Shown here piece by piece: positions 33,690 through 44,544 of a stretch of 64,000 bases of DNA. Below the pieces are notes generated by a model. It searched no databases and was not told the origin of the DNA. It was given only the letters and a program-made list of their open reading frames with translations. The DNA is from Bradyrhizobium sp. dw_78 (GTDB lineage: Bacteria; Pseudomonadota; Alphaproteobacteria; Rhizobiales; Xanthobacteraceae). Where the stretch lies: positions 98,231-162,230 of the forward strand of contig NZ_JAAVUS010000010.1 of assembly GCF_018449525.1 (NCBI RefSeq), written 5' to 3'. Each line of letters starts with the position of its first letter. Positions within the stretch are counted from its first letter, which is position 1. A program made the position numbers and the translations under genes.

Positions 33690-36017
33690 ATGGCGGCGCA
33701 TCTTGATTCATCGCGACTTGCTTTCGCATCGGCAGTTTCGATCATCGTCCTTGTTTTCGCAGGCAACGGAGCAAATGCGCAACAAGGCACGAGCGGCCCG
33801 TCCAGCGGCGAACTGCCGCCTGTCGTGATCCATTCGCCGCAGGCGCCGAGAGCGTCGGCGGCTGCTTCCAGATCGACGCGGCGCGCGGCAAGTTCCGGCG
33901 TGTCCCGGCGCGCCCATAATGCCGCTCGGGACGTGGCCGCGCCGAGCAGGCCATCGGCTCCGGGGCAGCAGAACATACAGGCCGGACAGGATCCGCGCGG
34001 CCCGATCAATGGCTACGTTGCCGACCGCTCGCTGACCGGCACCAAGACCAACACGCCGATCATGGAAACCCCACAGGCGATATCCGTGATCGGTCGCGAT
34101 GAAATTCGCGATCAAAATCCGCATAATTTCGCGGAGGCGTTGCGCTACGCACCCGGCGTCGGCGCCGAGACGTTCGGTGCGGATACCCGCAACGACTGGT
34201 TCAAGATTCGCGGATTCGATGCCCAGGATGTCGGCCTGTTTCTTGACGGACTGCAGCTCTTTGCGGGTTTTGGATTCGCCACGTGGAAATTCCAGCCGTT
34301 CGGCATCGAGCGGATCGATATCCTGCGCGGACCGTCCGCCGTTCTTTACGGCGGCAGCGGGCCCGGCGGCATGGTCAACATCATCAGCAAAACCCCGCCT
34401 TTGACGCCGCAAAACTATGTCGAGACCGGAATCAATTCTTTCGGCAACGGCTATCTGTCGTTCGACTTCGGCGGTCCGGTAGCGACGCATTCCGGAGCGA
34501 ACAACGATTTGTATTATCGCCTGCTCGGCACGGTCCAGGGCGGCAATACCCAGACCGATTTCATATACGACAACAACTATTTCGTCGCGCCGTCGATCAC
34601 CTATAAACCCGACATCGACACGACATTGACGATCATGGCCTCGGCTTCGCGCAACGAAACGCGGGTGCAGAATTTCCTTCCCTATGTCGGAACCGTGGTC
34701 AACGCGCCGTTCGGCCGCATCCCGACCGGTCTTTTCGCCAGCGATCCCAGCGTCGACAGCTTCAGGCGCGAGCAGGAAATGATCGGCTATCAGTTCGAAA
34801 AGAACCTGACCGATGACCTGACGTTCCGGCAGAACGCGCGTTTTGCGCATGACGACGTCCAATTCCATACCCTGCTTGGCAATGGCTATGCCGGCGATGC
34901 CTCCAGTGCCCTGTTTTCGCGCTTTAACGATTTCGCGCACGACAGCGCCAACCAGGCCGATCTCGACAGCTCGTTCGAGTACCGCTTCGCTACCGGTCCG
35001 ATCCAGCACAAGGCGCTGGTTGGCGTCGACCTCAAGCACTATGAGATCAGCGATTTGCAGGCGTTCGATTTCGCAACGCCGCCGCTCAACTTGCTGAACC
35101 CCGTTTACGGCATTCAACAAGGATTCCCGGCGACCGTCTTTCAAGATCAAAACATTACGCAGAAGCAGGCGGGTCTCTACGCCCAGGATCAGCTCAAGCT
35201 GGGCCGCCTGACCCTCGTTCTCAGCGGACGAAATGACTGGGTCAACACTTCGGACAACAACCGGGTGTTGCCCAGCGATAACCGCGACGACAGCAAGTTC
35301 AGCGGCCGCGCCGGCCTGATCTACAACACCGACCTCGGGATCGCTCCGTATATTTCCTATGCCACGAGCTTCAATCCGGTCATCGGGACTAATTCAAATA
35401 CCGGTCAGCTATTCCTGCCGGAGACCGGCGAACAAACCGAGGCGGGTGTCAAAATCGAGCCGACCGGATTCGACGGCCATTTCGGCGTATCCGTCTTCGA
35501 TCTCAAGCGGCAGAATGTTCTCACCACCGATCCGAACAATCCCAACCCTCTCGTCTCGATCCAGACCGGGGAAGTCACCTCGCGCGGCATCGAACTGGAG
35601 GCGGTCGCCAATGTCATGCCCGGGCTGAAGGTGACCGGCGCCTTCACCAGCTTCGACATCTTCGTCAGCAAGGATCTCAATCCCGCTCTGGTCGACACCG
35701 TGCCCACCAACACACCGAGCGATATCGCATCGCTCTGGGGCGATTATACGTTCCAGACCGGACCGCTGACAGGTTTCGGCTTCGGCGCCGGCGTCCGTTA
35801 CAACGGCGTATCCTATGCCGATACGGCCAATACGCTCGAGGTCCCCGCCTTCGTCCTCGGCGACCTCGCCGTCCATTACGAGATCAACAACTGGCGCCTT
35901 GCGCTCAACGTCACCAACATCACCGACAAAATCTATGTCGCCAATTGTCAGACGCCGACCGCCTGCTTCTACGGTGATCGCCGTCGCGCCGTCGCAAGCC
36001 TCTCCTATAAATGGTAA
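33690..36017 (+). CDS. TonB-dependent siderophore receptor, FhuA/FoxA type
   Basis: Outer-membrane receptor of about 775 residues. A signal peptide ends near GANAQQ. A Pro/Ala/Ser/Arg-rich linker (to about residue 100) leads to the plug domain (TPQAISVIGRDEIRDQ, then RIDILRGPSAVLYGGSGPGGMVN) and a beta-barrel closing with the C-terminal aromatic KW. The plug motifs are those of ferric hydroxamate receptors. I see no TonB, reductase or ABC genes beside it. ATG 33690 is chosen because GGGGG lies eight bases before; a GTG at 33675 is possible. Confidence 0.9.
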   Translation: MAAHLDSSRLAFASAVSIIVLVFAGNGANAQQGTSGPSSGELPPVVIHSPQAPRASAAASRSTRRAASSGVSRRAHNAARDVAAPSRPSAPGQQNIQAGQDPRGPINGYVADRSLTGTKTNTPIMETPQAISVIGRDEIRDQNPHNFAEALRYAPGVGAETFGADTRNDWFKIRGFDAQDVGLFLDGLQLFAGFGFATWKFQPFGIERIDILRGPSAVLYGGSGPGGMVNIISKTPPLTPQNYVETGINSFGNGYLSFDFGGPVATHSGANNDLYYRLLGTVQGGNTQTDFIYDNNYFVAPSITYKPDIDTTLTIMASASRNETRVQNFLPYVGTVVNAPFGRIPTGLFASDPSVDSFRREQEMIGYQFEKNLTDDLTFRQNARFAHDDVQFHTLLGNGYAGDASSALFSRFNDFAHDSANQADLDSSFEYRFATGPIQHKALVGVDLKHYEISDLQAFDFATPPLNLLNPVYGIQQGFPATVFQDQNITQKQAGLYAQDQLKLGRLTLVLSGRNDWVNTSDNNRVLPSDNRDDSKFSGRAGLIYNTDLGIAPYISYATSFNPVIGTNSNTGQLFLPETGEQTEAGVKIEPTGFDGHFGVSVFDLKRQNVLTTDPNNPNPLVSIQTGEVTSRGIELEAVANVMPGLKVTGAFTSFDIFVSKDLNPALVDTVPTNTPSDIASLWGDYTFQTGPLTGFGFGAGVRYNGVSYADTANTLEVPAFVLGDLAVHYEINNWRLALNVTNITDKIYVANCQTPTACFYGDRRRAVASLSYKW

Positions 36018-36102
36018 ATCGATAGAAATGCCGGGTGACGAAGCGAAGGTGAGATCGGTTAAATCTGGTCCAGCGTGCGCCGGACGAACACCGTAGCTCA
36101 GT

Positions 36103-37482
<1,380 letters not shown>

Positions 37483-37493
37483 TCAAATCACCC

Positions 37494-37742
37494 TCAAGCC
37501 TGGGTATCCTCGCCACCTTCGAACAACTGGATCGGAGCGCCCGGCATGATGGTCGAGATCGCGTGCTTGTAGACAAGCTGCGAATGACCGTCGCGCCGCA
37601 ACAGCAGGCAAAAATTGTCGAACCAGGTGACAATCCCCTGCAACTTTACCCCATTCACCAGAAAGATTGTCAGGGGTGTTTTGGTTTTACGAACGTGATT
37701 GAGGAAGGTGTCTTGTAGATTTTGTGCGCGGTCTGCCGCCAT
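37494..37742 (-). CDS. hfq: RNA chaperone Hfq
   Basis: Protein of 82 residues. Sm motif 1 covers LTIFLVNGVKLQGIVTWFD with the FDNF turn; Sm motif 2 is YKHAISTIMP (the KH pair binds uridine). It forms the hexamer that pairs small RNAs with mRNAs, including nitrogen-fixation and nitrogen-control messages in rhizobia. The ATG at 37742 gives the standard start MAADRAQNLQDTFLN. The 252-bp gap to ntrX should hold its promoter, and has a GC hairpin (CCCCCTCCGGGGG, 37833-37845) that may shape the leader. Confidence 0.97.
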   Translation of the reverse strand: MAADRAQNLQDTFLNHVRKTKTPLTIFLVNGVKLQGIVTWFDNFCLLLRRDGHSQLVYKHAISTIMPGAPIQLFEGGEDTQA

Positions 37743-37994
37743 TGTTTTTATCCCGCCGTCTTGTTTGCTTTTTATTATTGGACCGGCCGCAGCTTTCATT
37801 AGATGCGTTCCGGTGCCGGCCACCCCTGAGATCCCCCTCCGGGGGGCGCGACTGTTTGATTAGAGGGCAGGTGCGGTTTTTAGGCAAGCCGGTTCGCGCC
37901 CCGGGGGCTCCGCGGGGCACGAAATTTCCTGGAAAGATCCGGAAACAATTCAAATTTTACAAGCAAATGCATGGAGATAGGCCGGGGACGGCTT

Positions 37995-39365
37995 TTAGCC
38001 GACCCCCAGCGCCTTGAGCTTGCGGTGGAGCGCCGAACGCTCCATGCCGACGAATTCCGCCGTGCGCGAGATATTGCCGGAAAAACGGCTGATCTGGGCG
38101 ATCAGATAGTCGCGTTCGAACACTTCCCGCGCCTCGCGCAGTGGCAGACCCATGATGTGTTCGCCATTGTTGCTGGTGGGCATCGCCGGTACCATCGAAC
38201 CAACATCCTGCGGCAGCATATCCGCGGTGATGATGATTTCCGGTCCCCCGCCCGCCAGAATCATCACCCGTTCGACATTGTTGCGAAGCTGCCGGACGTT
38301 TCCGGGCCAGACATGGGATTGCAGAACCGCCATCGCGTCCTGGCCGATCTGCCGTTTCGGCAGGCCGGTCGAGGCCGAAATCTGGTCCATGAAATAGTCG
38401 ATCAATTCGGGAATATCCTCGCGCCGCTCCGACAGCGGCGGCACCCGGATCGGCACCACCGAGAGCCGGTGATAGAGATCCTCGCGGAAGTGCCCTGCCG
38501 TGATCTCCTCTTCCAGGTTGCGCGCGGTTGAGGAAATGATGCGGACGTCGACATTGACCTTGGTGGTGCCGCCGGAGCGCTGGAACGTCTGATCGACCAG
38601 CACGCGCAGGATCTTGTTCTGGGTCTCGCGCGGCATGTCGGCGATTTCATCGATGAAGAGCGTGCCGCCGTGGGCTTCCTCCAGCGCACCCGGCTTGCGC
38701 GGTTGCTCGCCATTGGTCTGTTCGACACCGAACAGCTCGACTTCCATGCGCTCGGGCGTGATCGCCGCGGCGTTGATGACGACGAACGGCCCGTCGGCCC
38801 GGCTCGATGCATTATGCAGCGTGCGCGCCGCCAGTTCCTTGCCCGCCCCCGACGGGCCGACAATCAGGATGCGGCTGTTGGCCTTGGCGGCGCGGTCGAT
38901 GGTCTGGCGGAGCTGGTTCATGCAGGCCGAACGCCCGGTCATGATGCTTGCCGTCGGCGCGAGCTGCTTGAGCTCCCGCACCTCCCGCTTCAGGCGCGAG
39001 GTCTCCAGCGCCCGCGTCGCTACCAGAATCAGCCGGTCGGACTTGAATGGCTTTTCGATGAAGTCGTAAGCGCCGCGCTTGATCGCGGCGACCGCGGTTT
39101 CGATATTGCCGTGTCCGGAAATCATCACCACCGGCATCTCGGCGTGGTCGCGCTTGATCTGCTCCAGCAGTTGCAATCCGTCAAGCTTGCTGCCTTGCAG
39201 CCAGATGTCGAGGAACACCAGATGCGGACGGCGGTTGGCGATTTCCGCCAGCGCCGAATCGCTGTCGCGCGCGGTCCGTGTCGCGAACCCCTCGTCCTCA
39301 AGGATGCCGGCGACCAGATCCCGGATATCCGCCTCATCATCGACAATCAGAATGTCACTTGCCAT
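37995..39365 (-). CDS. ntrX: Nitrogen regulation response regulator NtrX
   Basis: Protein of 456 residues: receiver domain with phosphorylatable Asp 53, AAA+ domain with Walker A GPSGAGKE and Walker B GGTLFIDEIADMP, and a C-terminal Fis-type helix-turn-helix (ISRTAEFVGMERSALHRKLKALG). Between them, the loop that carries GAFTGA in sigma-54 activators reads EQTNGEQPRKPGAL, so sigma-54 contact is probably lost; this is known for alphaproteobacterial NtrX. It is cotranscribed with the kinase NtrY (17-bp gap) and controls nitrogen and redox responses. Confidence 0.95.
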   Translation of the reverse strand: MASDILIVDDEADIRDLVAGILEDEGFATRTARDSDSALAEIANRRPHLVFLDIWLQGSKLDGLQLLEQIKRDHAEMPVVMISGHGNIETAVAAIKRGAYDFIEKPFKSDRLILVATRALETSRLKREVRELKQLAPTASIMTGRSACMNQLRQTIDRAAKANSRILIVGPSGAGKELAARTLHNASSRADGPFVVINAAAITPERMEVELFGVEQTNGEQPRKPGALEEAHGGTLFIDEIADMPRETQNKILRVLVDQTFQRSGGTTKVNVDVRIISSTARNLEEEITAGHFREDLYHRLSVVPIRVPPLSERREDIPELIDYFMDQISASTGLPKRQIGQDAMAVLQSHVWPGNVRQLRNNVERVMILAGGGPEIIITADMLPQDVGSMVPAMPTSNNGEHIMGLPLREAREVFERDYLIAQISRFSGNISRTAEFVGMERSALHRKLKALGVG

Positions 39366-39382
39366 GGATCACGCCTGTGTTG

Positions 39383-41728
39383 TCAGTTGCCTGTCGCGGC
39401 TTTGATTTTTGTTTCGCTGCTGGTTGCGCTAGCCGGTTCAGCGGCTTCGCTCTGCGGTTGTTGTGGTTCGGCGGCCGGCGGCGGCTTGGGGCCGGCAGCC
39501 TGTTCTTTGGCGTCGGCCTTGGCGGCCTGGCCCGAGACCGCAAACCGCAGCCGCATCCAGGCTCCGCGCTGGCCGGGCCGGAAGTCGGATGCGTCCTTGA
39601 GTTCTATCCGCCCGCCATGATCTTCCAGAACGCGGCCGACGATGGCGAGACCAAGGCCGGTGCCTTTTTCGCGGGTGGTGACGTAGGGTTCAAGCAAACG
39701 CGCGCGCGCGGTTTTTGGCAGGCCGATGCCGTTGTCGATAACGTCGATCACGATGTCGTCGTTTTCGCGCGCGGCGATGACATCAATACGACCTTTCTCC
39801 ATCTCCTCCGGCGGCACCGCCTCGATCGCCTCGGTCGCGTTCTTGATGATGTTGGTCAGCGCTTGCGAAATCAGCCGCCGGTCGAACTGCGCCCGCAGCG
39901 GGTCCTGCTTGATATCGGTCTCGATATCGATAGCAGGATGCGCGACCCGCATCAGGAACACCGCCTGCCGCACCGTGTCGGCGACGTCCTCGCCTTCCAT
40001 GACCGGTTTCGGCATCCGCGCAAAGCGCGAAAATTCATCGACCATCCGCCTGATATCGTCGACCTGCCGCACGATCGTATCGGTACATTGCTCGAACACC
40101 GACTTGTCTTCGACGATAACTTTGCCGAACTTGCGGCGGATGCGTTCGGCCGAGAGCTGAATCGGCGTCAGCGGATTCTTGATCTCATGGGCGATGCGGC
40201 GGGCAACATCGGCCCATGCCGAGGTCCGTTGCGCCGAGACCAGTTCGGTGATGTCGTCCAGCGTGATGATATAGCTGTCGCTCGACTGGCTGGTCTGTTC
40301 GGCGCTGACGCGAACCGACAAATTGCGCTCAAGTCCGTCGCGATTGATCGTGACCTGGCCCTGAACCAGCCGCTGGGTGCCTTCCCGCGCGGTCTTCATC
40401 ATGTCGTCGAGTTCGGGCAGCACGTCCGACAGCGGATGGTCCAGCGTCTCGGATTCGGCATGGCCGATGAGTTTTTCGGCGGAGCGGTTGAGAATGCCGA
40501 CGCTGCCGGAGGCATCGACGCCGATGATGCCGGCGCTCGCTGACGACAACACCGCCTCGATGAAGCGCCGCCGGCTGTCGATCAACTCGCTGGCGTTGAC
40601 CAGTTCATCGCGCTGGGTGCGCAATTCCTGCGTCATCTTGTTGAAGGTCTCGCCGAGCTGGGCCAGATCGCCCTCCGACCTATGCACCGGCACCTGGACA
40701 TGAAGATCGCCGGTCGAGACCAGGCTGGCCGCACTCATCAGCCGCCGGATCGGCGCCACCAGCCAATTGGCGAAGTTCAGCCCGATCAGGATCGAGGCCA
40801 TCAGGATCGTCAATGCGATCACGGCGAACATCAGCGCCAGGCTCACCTGGATGCCAAGCCGGCGGGATTCCACCGCGGCGTATTCGGCGACGCTGGCCTG
40901 GGTCTGTTTGAGTTGCGCCACGACGCGCGGATCGAGCAGCCGCGCCACGTACAGAAAGGTATCGTCGAAGGCTCGCAACCGGATCACGGCCGCGACATAA
41001 TTATCCTCGACCGCGATTTCGGGTTCGTTTTCGTTGACGTTCTTGAGGAATTCCGGCGGCGGCGGCGCGAAGGCCAGATTGATGCCGGTTTGCGCCGTCT
41101 CCAGGAGGTGGCTGTCCTTGTCGATCAGCATGGCCCCCGGCAAATTGCGCGCCGCCGCGCTGGCGGTCAGAAGCTGGCGAAACGTGCCGCGGTCCTGGTC
41201 GTATAACGGCCGCGCGCGGGCGATATCGTTGGTCATCCCCAGAATATCGTCCCGTATCAACTGGGCATGCTCGTAGGCATAGGCGCGGGCAATGGTCAGC
41301 GAATTCTGGATCGCCTCGCGGGTCGGGCCGGAAAACAGCCGATCGAGGCCACGATCGATGGTGACATTGGCGACGATCGCCACCAGCACGGCCGGCAGCA
41401 CCGCAATGATGGAAAACAGGCTGACGATCTGGATGTGCAGCCTTGCCGCCGCCCGGCCGCGCCGCCGGGCCTGCATGACCTGCCAGACCTCGCGGACGAT
41501 GATGCCGACCTGCAGAAGGATGGTGGCGGCATTGATGAGGATGAACGAATAGACCACCGTCGGCGTCGGCTCGATCGGCGTCAGGCCGGTGAGCACCACG
41601 AAGGTCAAGCAGGCCGACAGCAGGGCGAGAGCGACCGCAAACGCCGCCAGCAGCCTCCAGAGGGACCATCCCCTGGACTCGGCAAGCGACGGATCGAACG
41701 ATGGGACCGCGGAATCTGCGCTGGTCAT
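39383..41728 (-). CDS. ntrY: Nitrogen regulation sensor kinase NtrY
   Basis: Membrane histidine kinase of about 781 residues. Two N-terminal transmembrane segments (LLAAFAVALALLSACLTFVV and the next) are followed by further hydrophobic helices, a large extracytoplasmic loop, a HAMP segment (NWLVAPIRRLMSAASLVSTG), a PAS domain, the HisKA box AHEIKNPLTPIQLSAERIR and an HATPase domain (NGIGLPKTARARLLEPY). The C-terminal 45 residues are Ala/Pro/Glu/Lys-rich. ATG 41728 fits the family start; ATG 41794 would add 22 residues. It phosphorylates NtrX. Confidence 0.94.
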   Translation of the reverse strand: MTSADSAVPSFDPSLAESRGWSLWRLLAAFAVALALLSACLTFVVLTGLTPIEPTPTVVYSFILINAATILLQVGIIVREVWQVMQARRRGRAAARLHIQIVSLFSIIAVLPAVLVAIVANVTIDRGLDRLFSGPTREAIQNSLTIARAYAYEHAQLIRDDILGMTNDIARARPLYDQDRGTFRQLLTASAAARNLPGAMLIDKDSHLLETAQTGINLAFAPPPPEFLKNVNENEPEIAVEDNYVAAVIRLRAFDDTFLYVARLLDPRVVAQLKQTQASVAEYAAVESRRLGIQVSLALMFAVIALTILMASILIGLNFANWLVAPIRRLMSAASLVSTGDLHVQVPVHRSEGDLAQLGETFNKMTQELRTQRDELVNASELIDSRRRFIEAVLSSASAGIIGVDASGSVGILNRSAEKLIGHAESETLDHPLSDVLPELDDMMKTAREGTQRLVQGQVTINRDGLERNLSVRVSAEQTSQSSDSYIITLDDITELVSAQRTSAWADVARRIAHEIKNPLTPIQLSAERIRRKFGKVIVEDKSVFEQCTDTIVRQVDDIRRMVDEFSRFARMPKPVMEGEDVADTVRQAVFLMRVAHPAIDIETDIKQDPLRAQFDRRLISQALTNIIKNATEAIEAVPPEEMEKGRIDVIAARENDDIVIDVIDNGIGLPKTARARLLEPYVTTREKGTGLGLAIVGRVLEDHGGRIELKDASDFRPGQRGAWMRLRFAVSGQAAKADAKEQAAGPKPPPAAEPQQPQSEAAEPASATSSETKIKAATGN

Positions 41729-41916
41729 TCCGGCTTTGGGGTGAGCTGATGGCCTTCCGTCCGCCGGCATAATGCCAGCGGCGGACTGATGCATTCATAT
41801 CACAATGTTGCCGAATTGCGACAATTCCACGGCGCATCCTGCGGCGAAATGCGCCTTACCCCGTGACAATCTGTTGATGACTGGCCCGCGATTGGCGGAT
41901 CGCCTTCGCGGTATCC

Positions 41917-43359
41917 TCAACTGCCGCTGCGGTAGACCTGAATATCGAGGTCGCGAATCTTCTTCCGCAGTGTGTTGCGGTTGAGACCCAGGAGATCGGC
42001 GGCGCGGATCTGGTTACCCCTGGTCGCGGCCAGCGCAGCGGTCAACAGCGGTACCTCGATCTCCTTGAGAATACGGTGATAGAGGCCCGGCGGCGGCACG
42101 CCATTCGGGAAACCGGAGAAATGCGACGACAGATAGGCCTCGACGGCGCCGCCGAGATTATCGACGCCGTGGGGAACGTTGCCGCCGGAACTGACCGCCG
42201 GAGGCGCCAGTTCGCCGTCGATGACGGAGGCCGTGATCACGTCCTGCGGATACAGCGCCGCCAGCCGGCGAGCGAGGTTTTCCAATTCGCGCACATTGCC
42301 GGGCCAGCGATGCTGCTTCATGCGCTCGAGCGCCTGGGTGTCGAGCTTCTTCGGCGGCAGGCCGTCCTTCTCCGCCAGCGCGAAGAAATGCCGGATCAGA
42401 TCCGGCAGATCCTCGATCCGCTCGCGCAGCGGCGGCAGGCGCAGCGGCACCACGTTGAGGCGGAAGAACAGATCCTCGCGGAACAGTCCCTGCTGAATCA
42501 GGATGCGCAGATCCTTGTTGCTCGCGGCGACGATCCGGACGTCGGTCTTGATCGGGGTACGGCCGCCGACGGTGGTATATTCGCCTTGCTGAAGCACGCG
42601 CAGCAGCCGGGTCTGCGCCTCCATCGGCATGTCGCCGATTTCGTCGAGGAACAGCGTGCCGCCCTCGGCCTGTTCGAAGCGGCCGGAGGCGCGGGTGTTG
42701 GCGCCGGTGAAGGCGCCGCGTTCATGGCCGAACAGTTCGGATTCGATCAGATCGCGCGGGATCGCCGCCATATTGACCGCGACGAACGGGCCGTTTCGCC
42801 GCTTGCCATAGTCGTGCAGCGCGCGCGCGACCAGTTCCTTGCCGGTGCCGGACTCGCCCGAGATCATCACGGTGAGGTCGGTCTGCATCAGGCGCGCCAG
42901 CACCCGGTAGATTTCCTGCATCGCCGGCGAGCGGCCGACCAACGGAATGGAATCGAATTCCGTCTCGTCGGCGGGGCTCGCCACCCGCTCCTTCGGCTCG
43001 GCCAGCGCGCGGCCGACAATGGCGATTAGTTCCTTCAGGTCGAACGGCTTCGGCAGATATTCATAGGCCCCGCGTTCGGAGGCGCGGATCGCAGTCATGA
43101 AGGTGTTCTGCGCACTCATCACGATGACCGGCAGGTTCGGCCGCATCTTCTTGATCCGCGGCAGCAGATCGAACGCGTTCTCGTCCGGCATCACGACGTC
43201 GGTGATGACGAGATCGCCCTCGCCCTGGCTGACCCAGCGCCACAGCGTCGCCGCGTTCCCCGTCAGCCGGACCTCATATCCGGCGCGCGAGAGAGCCTGG
43301 TTCAGGACGGTACGGATGGCCGTATCGTCGTCGGCGACAAGAATGCTACCTGCGGGCAT
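41917..43359 (-). CDS. ntrC: Nitrogen regulation response regulator NtrC
   Basis: Sigma-54 activator of 480 residues. The receiver has Asp 54 (VITDVVMPDE). The AAA+ domain has Walker A GESGTGKE and an intact GAFTGA loop at 215-220. The C-terminal Fis-type helix-turn-helix is RAADLLGLNRNTLRKKIRDL. Phosphorylated by NtrB when nitrogen is short, it switches on nitrogen-scavenging genes from sigma-54 promoters such as the one at 24600. It starts 9 bases after ntrB. Confidence 0.96.
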   Translation of the reverse strand: MPAGSILVADDDTAIRTVLNQALSRAGYEVRLTGNAATLWRWVSQGEGDLVITDVVMPDENAFDLLPRIKKMRPNLPVIVMSAQNTFMTAIRASERGAYEYLPKPFDLKELIAIVGRALAEPKERVASPADETEFDSIPLVGRSPAMQEIYRVLARLMQTDLTVMISGESGTGKELVARALHDYGKRRNGPFVAVNMAAIPRDLIESELFGHERGAFTGANTRASGRFEQAEGGTLFLDEIGDMPMEAQTRLLRVLQQGEYTTVGGRTPIKTDVRIVAASNKDLRILIQQGLFREDLFFRLNVVPLRLPPLRERIEDLPDLIRHFFALAEKDGLPPKKLDTQALERMKQHRWPGNVRELENLARRLAALYPQDVITASVIDGELAPPAVSSGGNVPHGVDNLGGAVEAYLSSHFSGFPNGVPPPGLYHRILKEIEVPLLTAALAATRGNQIRAADLLGLNRNTLRKKIRDLDIQVYRSGS

Positions 43360-43368
43360 TGTTATTCC

Positions 43369-44544
43369 TCATCTTCTGTCCTGCGAGGCATGCGGTGACG
43401 TACCCGAAACGTCATCGCGATGACTTTGATCCAGATGTTTGGCCGTGTTGAACATGGGCAGCAGCACGCGGAAGATGGTTTTCCGCGGCTGCGACTCGCA
43501 TTCGATGATGCCGCCGTGGTCGCCGACAATCTTGGCCACCAATGCAAGTCCGAGGCCGCTGCCGGTCGCCTTGGTGGTGACGAAGGGATCGAACAGGTTC
43601 GGAAGCAGATCTTCCGGCACGCCCGGGCCGTTGTCCTTGACGCAGAATTCGAGCGGCAGCGACACCCGCGATTTCTTGCCCGGCACCGACAGCCGCACGC
43701 CCGGCCGGAACGCCGTGGTGAGCTGGATTTCCGCATCGGAGCCCAGATCGGCGACGGCTTCGGCGGCGTTCTTCACCAGATTGAGGAACACCTGGATGAG
43801 CTGGTCCTGGTTGGCCAGCACCGGCGGCAGCGACGGATCGTATTCCTCGACGAAGCGGATGTTACGCGCGAAACCGGATTGCGCCAGCCGCTTGACGTGA
43901 TCGAGCACCGAATGGATGTTGACCGGGCCGCGCGCCACCGGCCGGTCGTCGCCGAACACTTCCATGCGGTCGACCAGCGTCACGATGCGATCCGCCTCGT
44001 CGCAGATCAGCCGCGTCAGCATGCGGTCCTCCGCCGAGGCCTGCTGCTCCAGCAATTGCGCCGCGCCGCGGATGCCGGACAGCGGATTCTTGATTTCGTG
44101 CGCCAGCATTGCCGCCAGCGCGATCACCGAGCGGGCGGCGCTGCGATGCGTCAATTGCCGGTCCATCTTGTCGGCGATGGTGCGCTCCTGCAGCATCACG
44201 ACGATGTGGCCGGGCCGCTCGGTCAGCGGCGCGACATGCAGATCGACCTGGCGGTCGCCGCCGATCCGCGGCGTGCCGAGGTCGACCTTGTATTCATTGA
44301 CCGGCGAGCCGGTCGAACGCACCTGATCGATCAGCGCCAGCAAGGGGCTGCCGAACGGCACCAGTTCCTTTAGCGATTGCCGTTGCAGGAATTGCGTCGA
44401 AATCTCGAAGAACGATTCCGCCGCCATGTTGGCATCGACGATCCTGCCGTCCGGCGCCACCAGCAGCACCGGATTGGGCAGTGCGTTGAGAATGGCCTCG
44501 CTCTCTGACGGCACAGGCCGGAGATGTTCCGCGGCTAGAGTCAT
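43369..44544 (-). CDS. ntrB: Nitrogen regulation sensor kinase NtrB
   Basis: Cytoplasmic histidine kinase of 391 residues: PAS domain (ILNALPNPVLLVAPDGRIVDAN, about 18-39), phosphorylated His 149 in MLAHEIKNPLSGIRGAAQLL, and HATPase motifs (NLVKNAAEAVADL, DNGPGVPE, GSGLGLALV). No membrane segment. PII proteins set its kinase or phosphatase state. Its ATG overlaps the dusB stop as ATGA (44541-44544), so translation is coupled; later in-frame starts upstream lie inside dusB. Confidence 0.96.
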   Translation of the reverse strand: MTLAAEHLRPVPSESEAILNALPNPVLLVAPDGRIVDANMAAESFFEISTQFLQRQSLKELVPFGSPLLALIDQVRSTGSPVNEYKVDLGTPRIGGDRQVDLHVAPLTERPGHIVVMLQERTIADKMDRQLTHRSAARSVIALAAMLAHEIKNPLSGIRGAAQLLEQQASAEDRMLTRLICDEADRIVTLVDRMEVFGDDRPVARGPVNIHSVLDHVKRLAQSGFARNIRFVEEYDPSLPPVLANQDQLIQVFLNLVKNAAEAVADLGSDAEIQLTTAFRPGVRLSVPGKKSRVSLPLEFCVKDNGPGVPEDLLPNLFDPFVTTKATGSGLGLALVAKIVGDHGGIIECESQPRKTIFRVLLPMFNTAKHLDQSHRDDVSGTSPHASQDRR

